From positions 1-38,307 of the forward strand of contig JBMYZR010000018.1 of assembly GCA_049610565.1 (NCBI GenBank): a stretch of 38,307 nucleotides of DNA, read 5' to 3'. Below the pieces are notes generated by a model, which searched no databases, was not told the DNA's origin, and worked only from the letters and a program-made list of their open reading frames with translations. The translations under genes and the position numbers were made by a program. This DNA comes from UBA8752 sp049610565. GTDB taxonomy: Bacteria > Bacteroidota > Bacteroidia > Flavobacteriales_D > Sanyastnellaceae. Positions 32,353-38,307 of this stretch are shown piece by piece. How positions within the stretch are numbered: the stretch's first letter is position 1; each line of letters starts with the position of its first letter.

Positions 32353-32360
32353 CAAAGCTA
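32353..32360 (-). promoter_or_regulatory. Promoter -7 element of the phoH operon (TAGCTTTG)
   Basis: The minus strand reads TAGCTTTG, identical to the clpS element, but 46 bases before the phoH ATG. It would give a leader of about 40 bases, unlike the leaderless layout of clpS. It shares the 85-base divergent region (32307-32391) with the SAM hydrolase gene. Confidence 0.5.
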
Positions 32361-32377
32361 CTCCGCCCTGCCTTGCG

Positions 32378-32385
32378 GAATTTTG
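32378..32385 (+). promoter_or_regulatory. Possible promoter element of the SAM hydrolase-type gene
   Basis: GAATTTTG matches TAnnTTTG except the first base and ends six bases before the ATG at 32392, giving a very short or absent leader. Confidence 0.4.
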
Positions 32386-32391
32386 GTCCCG

Positions 32392-33240
32392 ATGACCCCC
32401 GAGGACCCCGGCACACCCCGCATCATCACCCTGACTTCGGATTACGGTCAGGACAGCCTGTACACGGCTGCCCTGAAGGCCGCCATCATCCAGCGCGATC
32501 CGGGCGTCCGCATCGTGGACATCACCCATGGCATCCGGCCCTTTGACACCAATCAGGCCGCCTTCGCACTGCGGGCCTCCATCCCACATTTCCCACAGGG
32601 CACCGTCCACCTGATCGCCATCAACACCAACCCCAGCGACGACTACGTCCACCGGGTCATGGAACTCGGCGGACAGTATTTCATCGGCCTCGACGACGGC
32701 ATCTTTTCCCTCATCGCAGACCGCGAGCCCGACGCCATCCACAACATCAACGTCAGCTCGGAAAGCCACATCGAGACGTTCCCGGAGCGCCATGTCTTCG
32801 TGCAGGTCGCCTGCCACCTCGCGCAGGGCGGGGTGCCCGCCGTCATCGGGCCTCCGGCTGAGGGCTGGGTGGAAAGCCAATGGCAGCGTCCCCTGATCGG
32901 ACAGGATTATGTCCAGGGCACGATCCTCCACGTGGACCGCTTCGGCAACCTGATCACCAACATTGACCAGCGCACCTTCAAGGATGTCGGACGGGACCGG
33001 CCCTTCAAGATTCCCCTTCGCTCTGCCCGCATGGACCTCACCCGCATCCACACCCATTACGCCGGCGTGCCCAGCGGAGAACGGTTGGCCCTGTTCAACC
33101 ACATGGGCCTCCTCGAAATCGCCATCCGCCACGGGGCCGATGGCCATGGGGGCGGCGCCAGCCAACTGTTCGGCTTCGGGGTGGGAGACACCCTCCGCAT
33201 CGAGTTCGAACCCGCACCCCCTGCGGGCAGCCTCATCTGA
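32392..33240 (+). CDS. SAM hydroxide adenosyltransferase family protein (DUF62)
   Basis: This 282-residue protein belongs to the family of SAM hydrolases and SAM-dependent halogenases, which attack the ribose C5' of S-adenosylmethionine. Hydroxide is the nucleophile in most bacteria, giving adenosine and methionine. Family features are IITLTSDYGQDSLYTAALKA at the N-terminus, VDITHGIRPFDTNQAAFAL, GLDDGIFSLI, and in the C-terminal barrel VDRFGNLITNI and MGLLEIA. I start at ATG 32392; the frame is open 29 codons further but that part is promoter sequence. The ABM-fold gene begins 3 bases after its stop. The physiological role of this family is poorly defined. Confidence 0.92.
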   Translation: MTPEDPGTPRIITLTSDYGQDSLYTAALKAAIIQRDPGVRIVDITHGIRPFDTNQAAFALRASIPHFPQGTVHLIAINTNPSDDYVHRVMELGGQYFIGLDDGIFSLIADREPDAIHNINVSSESHIETFPERHVFVQVACHLAQGGVPAVIGPPAEGWVESQWQRPLIGQDYVQGTILHVDRFGNLITNIDQRTFKDVGRDRPFKIPLRSARMDLTRIHTHYAGVPSGERLALFNHMGLLEIAIRHGADGHGGGASQLFGFGVGDTLRIEFEPAPPAGSLI

Positions 33241-33243
33241 ACC

Positions 33244-33537
33244 ATGATCCTGCGCACCGTCCACATGCACTTCAGGCCTGAAGCCGTGCCCGAATTCATG
33301 GCCCTGTTCGAAACCCACCGCGAGGCCATCGCCGCCCAACCGGGGTGCCGCGGCGTTCACCTCATTCAATCCCCTGACTCGCCGGAACGCATGGGCACCG
33401 TCAGCATCTGGGACTCGGCATCGGACCTCGACGCCTACCGCCACAGCGCATTGTTCGGCACGGTCTGGCCGGCCACGAAGGCTTTGTTTGCATCCAGCCC
33501 CTCGGCAGAAAGCCATCGGCTCCTCTGGTCGTCCTAA
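33244..33537 (+). CDS. ABM-fold small protein (antibiotic biosynthesis monooxygenase-like)
   Basis: This 97-residue protein has the ferredoxin-like layout of the ABM/dimeric alpha-beta barrel family. It begins LRTVHMHFRPEAVPEFMALF, continues with the PGCRGVHLIQSPDSPERM segment, then SIWDSASDLDAYRHSALF and the final TKALFA segment. This is the standard strand-helix-strand-strand-helix order with the conserved Trp-Asp before the last helix. Members include small oxygenases and heme-degrading enzymes, but many have no known reaction. It follows the SAM hydrolase-type gene after 3 bases and precedes gldF by 15 bases. Confidence 0.85.
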   Translation: MILRTVHMHFRPEAVPEFMALFETHREAIAAQPGCRGVHLIQSPDSPERMGTVSIWDSASDLDAYRHSALFGTVWPATKALFASSPSAESHRLLWSS

Positions 33538-33542
33538 TTTCG
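33535..33542 (+). promoter_or_regulatory. Possible promoter element of gldF
   Basis: TAATTTCG differs from TAnnTTTG at one base. It overlaps the stop codon of the ABM-fold gene and lies 10 bases before the gldF ATG, so gldFG may have its own start besides read-through. Confidence 0.35.
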
Positions 33543-33552
33543 AAGCCGATTC

Positions 33553-34284
33553 ATGAGAGCCCTTTACAAGAAGGAACTGCGCACATTCCTGTCGTCCATC
33601 ATCGGGGCGGTGGTCCTCGCTGTTTTCCTGCTCGTCAGCGGCCTCTTCCATTGGGTCTTCCCAGGCCAATGGAACCTGCTGGAAAGCGGTGTCGCCGAAA
33701 TGAGCGCCTTTTTCCTGTTCACGCCGTGGATCTTCCTCTTCCTGATTCCAGCCATCACCATGCGCTCCATCGCTGAGGAACGGAAGAACGGCACCTTGGA
33801 ACTGTTGCTGACCCATCCGCTCGATGCCCACCGCATCGTGTGGGCCAAGTTCCTCGCAGGAACGACGCTCGTCGCCCTCGCGCTTCTGCCCACCCTCGCC
33901 GGCTATGGCGTCCTCCACGCACTCGGCAACCCACCCGGCAACATCGACGGCGGTGCCGTCCTGGCCGGCTACCTCGGCCTGCTTCTTCTCGGCGGGGCGT
34001 TCGTGGCCACGGGCCTGTTCACCTCCGCACGGACGGACAGCCAGGTCGTCGCCTTCCTGTCCTCGGCGCTCATGTGCATGCTGCTGTACTACGGGCCCTC
34101 AGCACTCGGTTCCTACGCCCTCTTCGGCAGTGCTGACCTCGCCATCCAATGGCTGGCCATGGAAACCCATTTCCGCTCCATCGGAACCGGCGTCGTGGTC
34201 GTGTCCGATGTGGCGTGGTTCATCGCCTACATCGCGCTCGCCCTCGCCTTGGCCCAGCGCCACATCCAACCGCGCCGCTCATGA
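33553..34284 (+). CDS. gldF: Gliding motility-associated ABC transporter permease GldF
   Basis: This 243-residue ABC-2 type permease has six hydrophobic helices. It begins MRALYKKELRTFLSSIIGAVV, with a helix entering the membrane directly, and the conserved cytoplasmic coupling segment ITMRSIAEERKNGTLELLLT (about residues 70-89) follows the second helix. This start and segment are typical of GldF of gliding Bacteroidota. The ATPase partner GldA is not in the window. The stop overlaps the gldG start by 4 bases (ATGA). In Flavobacterium johnsoniae GldA, GldF and GldG form one transporter needed for gliding; whether this organism glides cannot be told from here. Confidence 0.92.
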   Translation: MRALYKKELRTFLSSIIGAVVLAVFLLVSGLFHWVFPGQWNLLESGVAEMSAFFLFTPWIFLFLIPAITMRSIAEERKNGTLELLLTHPLDAHRIVWAKFLAGTTLVALALLPTLAGYGVLHALGNPPGNIDGGAVLAGYLGLLLLGGAFVATGLFTSARTDSQVVAFLSSALMCMLLYYGPSALGSYALFGSADLAIQWLAMETHFRSIGTGVVVVSDVAWFIAYIALALALAQRHIQPRRS

Positions 34285-36050
34285 GCCTGCTGCAGCACAT
34301 CCAAGGGCCCGACGGAAAAGGGTGGAGGGGCGCGTTGATCGCCGCGGCCATGCTCGGAATCCTGGCCCAATGGCCGGTGCGCATCGACGTGACCGAAGAC
34401 CGGAGGCACAGCCTGTCACCGGCGACCGAGTCCATGCTCCACACCTTGGCGGAGGGAGAGGACGAGGTGCTCGTGCGATGCTACCTCGAAGGCGACTTCC
34501 CCGCCCGGTACCGCAGGCTGGGCGACGAGGTCAAGTCCAAGCTGCGCACCTTCGCCCGGAAGAGCGGAAACCGGGTTCGCTGGCAGTTCATCGACGTCAC
34601 GGCGAGCGGGGACGACAAGACCATCGGCGAAACCGAACAGGCCCTCTACGAACAAGGCCTGCGGTTCACGCGCATCGCCTCCCGTGAAAATGGGGTCACG
34701 GCCTTCCAGAACATCTGGCCCTGCGCCATCGTCACCGTCCGCGGCGTGGATTACCCGGTCCAGTTCCTCCGTTCCGAAAACATGGACCCCGACGAAATCA
34801 TGGTCCAGAACGCCATCAACCAGGTGGAGTTCAACCTCGGCCAAGCCATGCGGTTGGGCCTTCGAGATCGCCGTCCAACGGTGGGCATCCTGCAGGGACA
34901 CGGTTGCTGGGCGCCGGTGGAAACGGCCGACTTCAGCACGACGCTTGCCGAAACGGCGGACGTCGTCGATGTCCGGCTCGATGGTGCGGTGGACGCCCTG
35001 TGCGAGCGCATCGAAGGCCGACCACAGCGGCAACCCAAGTACGACGTGCTGGTGGTCGCCGGTCCCGATTCCACCTTCAGCGACCGGGACAAATTGCTCC
35101 TCGACCAGTACCTCATGAATGGGGGCAACCTTCTGTGGCTCATCGACCCGCTCGCCACCGACCTCGACAGCATTCGCGAGACCAACCAGACCTTGGCCAC
35201 CACCCGTGAGACGGGGCTGTTCGACCTGCTGTTCCACCACGGTGTCCGGCTCAACCGGAACATGGTCCTCGACGCCCAATGCGCGCCCATCATCCTCAAT
35301 GCCGGGCCGATGGGCAACCAGCGCAACATGCAGATGTTCAGCTGGTATTTCGCCCCCGTGGTGCTCGCCGGACCCGACGCACACCCCATTTGCGCCAACC
35401 TCGATCCGGTCCACTTCGACTTCGTCAGCAGCCTCGACCCCGTGAACGCCTTGGAAGGACGGACGAGCCAAGTCCTGCTCGAAAGCTCCACGCGTTCCGT
35501 GGTGTACAATGCGCCGGTCCGGGTCGCCAGCGCCGTGGTCAACCTGCCCCCGGAACACTTCGACACGGGCAGGACGGAAGGCCATCCGTTGGCCCTCCTC
35601 CTCGAAGGCCGGTTCGACAGCTTCTATGCCCTGCGGTTGAATCAGGAGCTGAGGGACGACCCCGATTTCGCGTTCAAGGAGAACACCGACAACGGACGGA
35701 TGATCGTCGTCGCCGATGCCGACTTCATCCGCAACAAAACCCGCCCGGTGGAAGGAGGCATTGCCCCGCTTCCCCTCGGATGGGACCGCACGAGCCAGCG
35801 TGTGATTTACGACAACAAGGAGTGGCTCCTGAATGCCGTCAGCTACCTGCTCGACGACGAGGCCCAGATCAGCCTGCGCTCTCGAAGCATCGCGTTCCGC
35901 CCCCTTGACGAGAACAAGGTCCGCGGACGGGAAACCGTGTGGACGCTCGCTGCCGTGGGCAGCCCCGTGCTCCTCGTCCTGGTTCTCGGACTCCTGCTTC
36001 CCACGCTCCGACGCCGACGTTGGACCCGCCACGATCACCGCGCCGCATGA
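34281..36050 (+). CDS. gldG: Gliding motility-associated ABC transporter auxiliary protein GldG
   Basis: This 589-residue protein starts at ATG 34281, overlapping gldF. It has an N-terminal helix (ALIAAAMLGILAQ) followed by RIDVTEDRRHSLSPATESML, the hallmark opening of GldG. A large periplasmic ABC_transp_aux domain follows (VRCYLEGDFPARYRRL, NINQVEFNL-like region, GILQGHG, LLLDQYLMNGGNLLWLIDPL). A C-terminal helix (AVGSPVLLVLVLGLLLPTL) and a basic tail re-enter the membrane and cytoplasm. Length is in the normal range (about 560). It works with GldF and GldA. The next gene, a DUF4340 protein, starts inside its stop. Confidence 0.93.
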   Translation: MSLLQHIQGPDGKGWRGALIAAAMLGILAQWPVRIDVTEDRRHSLSPATESMLHTLAEGEDEVLVRCYLEGDFPARYRRLGDEVKSKLRTFARKSGNRVRWQFIDVTASGDDKTIGETEQALYEQGLRFTRIASRENGVTAFQNIWPCAIVTVRGVDYPVQFLRSENMDPDEIMVQNAINQVEFNLGQAMRLGLRDRRPTVGILQGHGCWAPVETADFSTTLAETADVVDVRLDGAVDALCERIEGRPQRQPKYDVLVVAGPDSTFSDRDKLLLDQYLMNGGNLLWLIDPLATDLDSIRETNQTLATTRETGLFDLLFHHGVRLNRNMVLDAQCAPIILNAGPMGNQRNMQMFSWYFAPVVLAGPDAHPICANLDPVHFDFVSSLDPVNALEGRTSQVLLESSTRSVVYNAPVRVASAVVNLPPEHFDTGRTEGHPLALLLEGRFDSFYALRLNQELRDDPDFAFKENTDNGRMIVVADADFIRNKTRPVEGGIAPLPLGWDRTSQRVIYDNKEWLLNAVSYLLDDEAQISLRSRSIAFRPLDENKVRGRETVWTLAAVGSPVLLVLVLGLLLPTLRRRRWTRHDHRAA

Positions 36051-37090
36051 AGCGTACCTCCCTATCCCTCATCGCCATTGCCGTCCTGGGCTCCATCGCC
36101 CTGTACATGGCCTTTCTTCCCGATTCCGGCAGTCTCGACGCGGACCTCGGGACCCACTTCGCCATCGAGGACACCTCGCGGGTCACCCGAATCCGGATTG
36201 CGGACGCCCAGGGCCATGTCGCCTCGCTGGAACGCGGAGACCATCCTCTCGGGCTGTGGACCTTGAATGGCGACCGGCTTGCACGAAAGGATGCCACGGA
36301 CTTGCTGCTGAAGACGTTCAAGCGGGTCACGGTGCGCCAACCTGTGCAGCAAAAGGCCAAGGATGGCGTCCTCCGGATGATGGCGTCATCGGGAAAGCGC
36401 GTCGACATCCACCTCGACGGGGAAGACCAGCCGACCAAGACCTGGTTCATTGGCACCCCCACCCAAAGCCACACGGGCACGCACATGCTGTTGGAACTGC
36501 CCGGAAGCGGCCGCTCCGACACGCCCTACATCACCCACATGGAAGGCTTTACGGGCTTCCTCTCCACGCGATTCTTCACCTCGGAACAGGAGTGGCGATA
36601 CACGGGAGTCTACGAAAGCCGCCCGGGGGACATCGCCTCCATCAGCGCGCGCCCTCTGGATGACGTGGGCCGGGCCGCCACCCTCGAATGGTCCCCCGAC
36701 GGGGAAACCTTGACAGTCAGCGGCGACTTCCAAAGGCTGGAGGTCCCTCAGGAAATTCTACGGGATCAATGGCTCCGCATGTGTGACGTCCACATCGAAA
36801 CCTGGGACAGCCACCTGAGCACCCAACAGGAGGACAGCCTCAGCCAGAGCCAGCCCGCCTGGCAATTGGACGTGCGGTACAAGGATGGACGGCACCTGCC
36901 GATGACCGTGTATTGGAAGGCGCCCATCATGGAGGAATATGACCTGGACGGGACATTGATGGAGCACGACGGAAGCCGCATGTACGCAATCGTCCATGGC
37001 GAAGTGGCCCTCATCCAGACCTTCGTCTTCAACCCCATTCTCGACTTCTGGCGCAACCTCGCCAGCGTCGACTCACCCTCCGCATCATGA
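36047..37090 (+). CDS. DUF4340-domain membrane-anchored protein
   Basis: This 347-residue protein begins with a single N-terminal helix (LSLIAIAVLGSIALYMAFL) that anchors a large beta-rich extracytoplasmic part. The segments RVTRIRIADAQGHVASLERG, LWTLNG, RKDATDLLLKTFKRVTVRQP and TWFIGTPTQSHTGTHML fit DUF4340, a family often found beside GldG-like auxiliary proteins of ABC-2 transporters. It overlaps gldG by 4 bases at its start and the thiolase gene by 4 bases at its end. I infer that it assists the GldF/GldG transporter, since it is translationally coupled to gldG. No catalytic residues are evident. Confidence 0.88.
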   Translation: MKRTSLSLIAIAVLGSIALYMAFLPDSGSLDADLGTHFAIEDTSRVTRIRIADAQGHVASLERGDHPLGLWTLNGDRLARKDATDLLLKTFKRVTVRQPVQQKAKDGVLRMMASSGKRVDIHLDGEDQPTKTWFIGTPTQSHTGTHMLLELPGSGRSDTPYITHMEGFTGFLSTRFFTSEQEWRYTGVYESRPGDIASISARPLDDVGRAATLEWSPDGETLTVSGDFQRLEVPQEILRDQWLRMCDVHIETWDSHLSTQQEDSLSQSQPAWQLDVRYKDGRHLPMTVYWKAPIMEEYDLDGTLMEHDGSRMYAIVHGEVALIQTFVFNPILDFWRNLASVDSPSAS

Positions 37091-38298
37091 ATGCATTCAT
37101 CATTGACGGCGTCCGGACGCCCATCGGCAATTTCAGCGGCACGCTGTCGCCGATCCGCACCGACGACCTCGCTGCACACGTCCTCCGCGGACTGCTCGCG
37201 CGACATCCCGACCTGGACCCTGCGGCCATCGGCGACGTCCTCATGGGCTGCGCCAACCAGGCCGGAGAAGACAACCGGAACGTGGCCAGGATGGCCCTGC
37301 TGCTCGCCGGACTCCCGCAATCGGTCCCCGGCGAGACGGTGAACCGGTTGTGCGCCTCGGGCATGGCCGCCACGGTGCATGCAGCCCGAGCCCTCCACAT
37401 GGGCGATGCCGACGTCATGGTGTCCGGTGGCGTGGAACACATGACCCGCGGACCGTGGGTCATCAGCAAAGTGAGCAAGCCCTTCGGCCGCGACGCCGAG
37501 ATGCACGACAGCAGCTTCGGATGGCGGTTCATCAACCCCAAACTCGACGCCCTGTACGGCACCGACGGCATGGGCACGACAGCAGAAAACCTAGTCGATC
37601 TCCACGGCATCAGCCGGGAAGACCAGGACCGGTTTGCCGCATGGTCCCAGGCCAAGGCCACCCAAGCTCGAGAACAAGGACATTTCAAGGAGGAAATCCT
37701 CCCGGTGTCCATACCGCGCCGCAAACAGGACGATCTGCTCTTTGCCGAAGACGAGTTCATCAAACCGTCCTCCACAACGGAGATCCTGGCCAAACTCCGT
37801 CCGGCTTTCCGGAAGGAGGGGGGCAGCGTGACCGCCGGCAACAGCAGCGGCCTCAACGATGGCGCCTGTGCGCTCCTGCTCGCCAACCAGGCTGGCCTTG
37901 ATGCCCATGGGCTGGAGCCGCTCGCCGAAATCGTCACGAGCGCTGTGGTCGGCGTCGAGCCGCGCATCATGGGCATCGGCCCCGTCGAGGCTTCACGACG
38001 CGCACTCGACAAGGCCGGACTGACACTCGAGGACATCGACCACATCGAGCTCAACGAAGCGTTTGCCGCACAGAGCCTCGCCTGCACCCGGTCGTTGGGC
38101 CTCGCCGATGACGATTCCCGGGTCAATCCGCAGGGCGGCGCCATTGCACTGGGCCACCCGCTGGGCATGACCGGCGCCCGCATCCTCCTGACAGCTGCAC
38201 GCCAGCTCGCACGGAACGGCGGCCGATACGCCCTCGTGACCCTCTGCATCGGCGTGGGGCAGGGTTACGCCACCATTCTGCGAAACCCGAACGCATGA
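37087..38298 (+). CDS. Acetyl-CoA acyltransferase (thiolase)
   Basis: This 403-residue thiolase cleaves 3-ketoacyl-CoA or condenses acyl-CoAs. The nucleophilic Cys89 sits in NRLCASGMAA. GGVEHMTRGPWV, NEAFAAQSLA, GGAIALGHPLGMTGAR with the catalytic His, and VTLCIGVGQG with the second catalytic Cys complete the active site. The long loop with SSFGWRFINPKLDALYGTDG and the length resemble the 3-oxoadipyl-CoA thiolase (PaaJ/PcaF) branch, but fatty-acid thiolases (FadA) are close. No other degradation gene is seen except the distant aldehyde dehydrogenase. The ATG overlaps the DUF4340 stop, and another ATG overlaps its own stop, so it lies within the gld transcript. Confidence 0.94.
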   Translation: MNAFIIDGVRTPIGNFSGTLSPIRTDDLAAHVLRGLLARHPDLDPAAIGDVLMGCANQAGEDNRNVARMALLLAGLPQSVPGETVNRLCASGMAATVHAARALHMGDADVMVSGGVEHMTRGPWVISKVSKPFGRDAEMHDSSFGWRFINPKLDALYGTDGMGTTAENLVDLHGISREDQDRFAAWSQAKATQAREQGHFKEEILPVSIPRRKQDDLLFAEDEFIKPSSTTEILAKLRPAFRKEGGSVTAGNSSGLNDGACALLLANQAGLDAHGLEPLAEIVTSAVVGVEPRIMGIGPVEASRRALDKAGLTLEDIDHIELNEAFAAQSLACTRSLGLADDDSRVNPQGGAIALGHPLGMTGARILLTAARQLARNGGRYALVTLCIGVGQGYATILRNPNA

Positions 38299-38307
38299 TC
38301 CAGTCCT
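38295..38307 (+). CDS. Start of a further gene, cut by window end
   Basis: An ATG overlaps the thiolase stop as ATGA and opens a frame reading Met-Ile-Gln-Ser before the window ends. Every preceding junction from gldF onward uses the same ATGA overlap, which makes this a likely true start. The product cannot be identified. Confidence 0.5.

Noticed and set aside
32179..33918. 579-codon minus-strand frame over the SAM hydrolase and ABM-fold genes
   Set aside because: Overlaps three supported plus-strand genes; the translation has no recognisable family and is Glu/Asp/Val-rich shadow.
34416..36038. 540-codon minus-strand frame antisense to gldG
   Set aside because: gldG has the full GldG layout on the plus strand; the antisense product has no features.
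1..38307. tRNA, rRNA, CRISPR array or insertion sequence
   Set aside because: I saw no cloverleaf-like TTCGA-containing segment in intergenic space, no regular direct repeats with spacers and no transposase frame. The gaps are too short to hide large RNA genes.

Overview
This window is chromosomal DNA from a GC-rich (by eye about 60%) member of the Bacteroidota, most likely a Flavobacteriales-type gliding or surface-secreting lineage. The evidence is gldF and gldG, C-terminal sorting domains of the type IX secretion system (T9SS), a long Bacteroidota-type Lgt, promoters of the TAnnTTTG kind, and an almost complete absence of strong Shine-Dalgarno sites. The window is gene-dense: I call 34 coding regions, two of them cut by the window ends. 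No gap exceeds 300 bases, and I see no tRNA, rRNA, CRISPR array, insertion sequence or phage.

Layout. Positions 1-4793 (minus) form one run: mtaB, lgt, suhB, an ECF sigma factor, a one-helix membrane protein and a Spy-like exported protein. Positions 4900-9791 (plus) hold two exported T9SS clients: a large FG-GAP/ASPIC/Ig protein and a pentaheme cytochrome c with its own sorting tail. Positions 9792-14573 (minus) hold exodeoxyribonuclease III, an arginyl/leucyl-tRNA-protein transferase-like protein, an aldehyde dehydrogenase, an SPFH protein and NfeD. A lipoprotein isoaspartyl peptidase (plus) follows. Positions 15668-24799 are dominated by three minus-strand paralogues of 858-859 residues (CRTAC1-like: FG-GAP repeats, ASPIC/UnbV, SprB-like repeats, divergent tail), with coaE and rpe inserted between the second and third.

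Positions 24848-28189 hold clpS, a LytTR regulator with a degenerate receiver-like half, a YopX-like small protein and glnS. Positions 28167-32306 (minus) are a four-gene overlapping operon, phoH-purC-tsaC-like-cca. Positions 32392-38307 (plus) run from a SAM hydrolase-type protein and an ABM-fold protein into gldF-gldG-DUF4340-thiolase and one further gene, all joined by 4-base ATGA overlaps.

How genes fit together. tsaC-like and mtaB act at the two ends of the t6A to ms2t6A modification of tRNA position 37; cca and glnS also serve tRNA. clpS and the transferase-like gene are both potential N-degron pathway parts. gldF/gldG and the several T9SS clients point to an active cell surface.

The signal I find most worth following is in promoter layout. 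Three unrelated genes (mtaB, clpS, glnS) have a perfect TAnnTTTG element exactly four bases before the ATG. Three more (coaE, rpe, the peptidase) have near matches at the same four-base distance. This predicts leaderless mRNAs starting at the A of ATG. The surface-targeted multiheme cytochrome, the three equal-length CRTAC1-like paralogues, the Cys-cluster-less transferase and the pseudo-receiver regulator are the other notable items.
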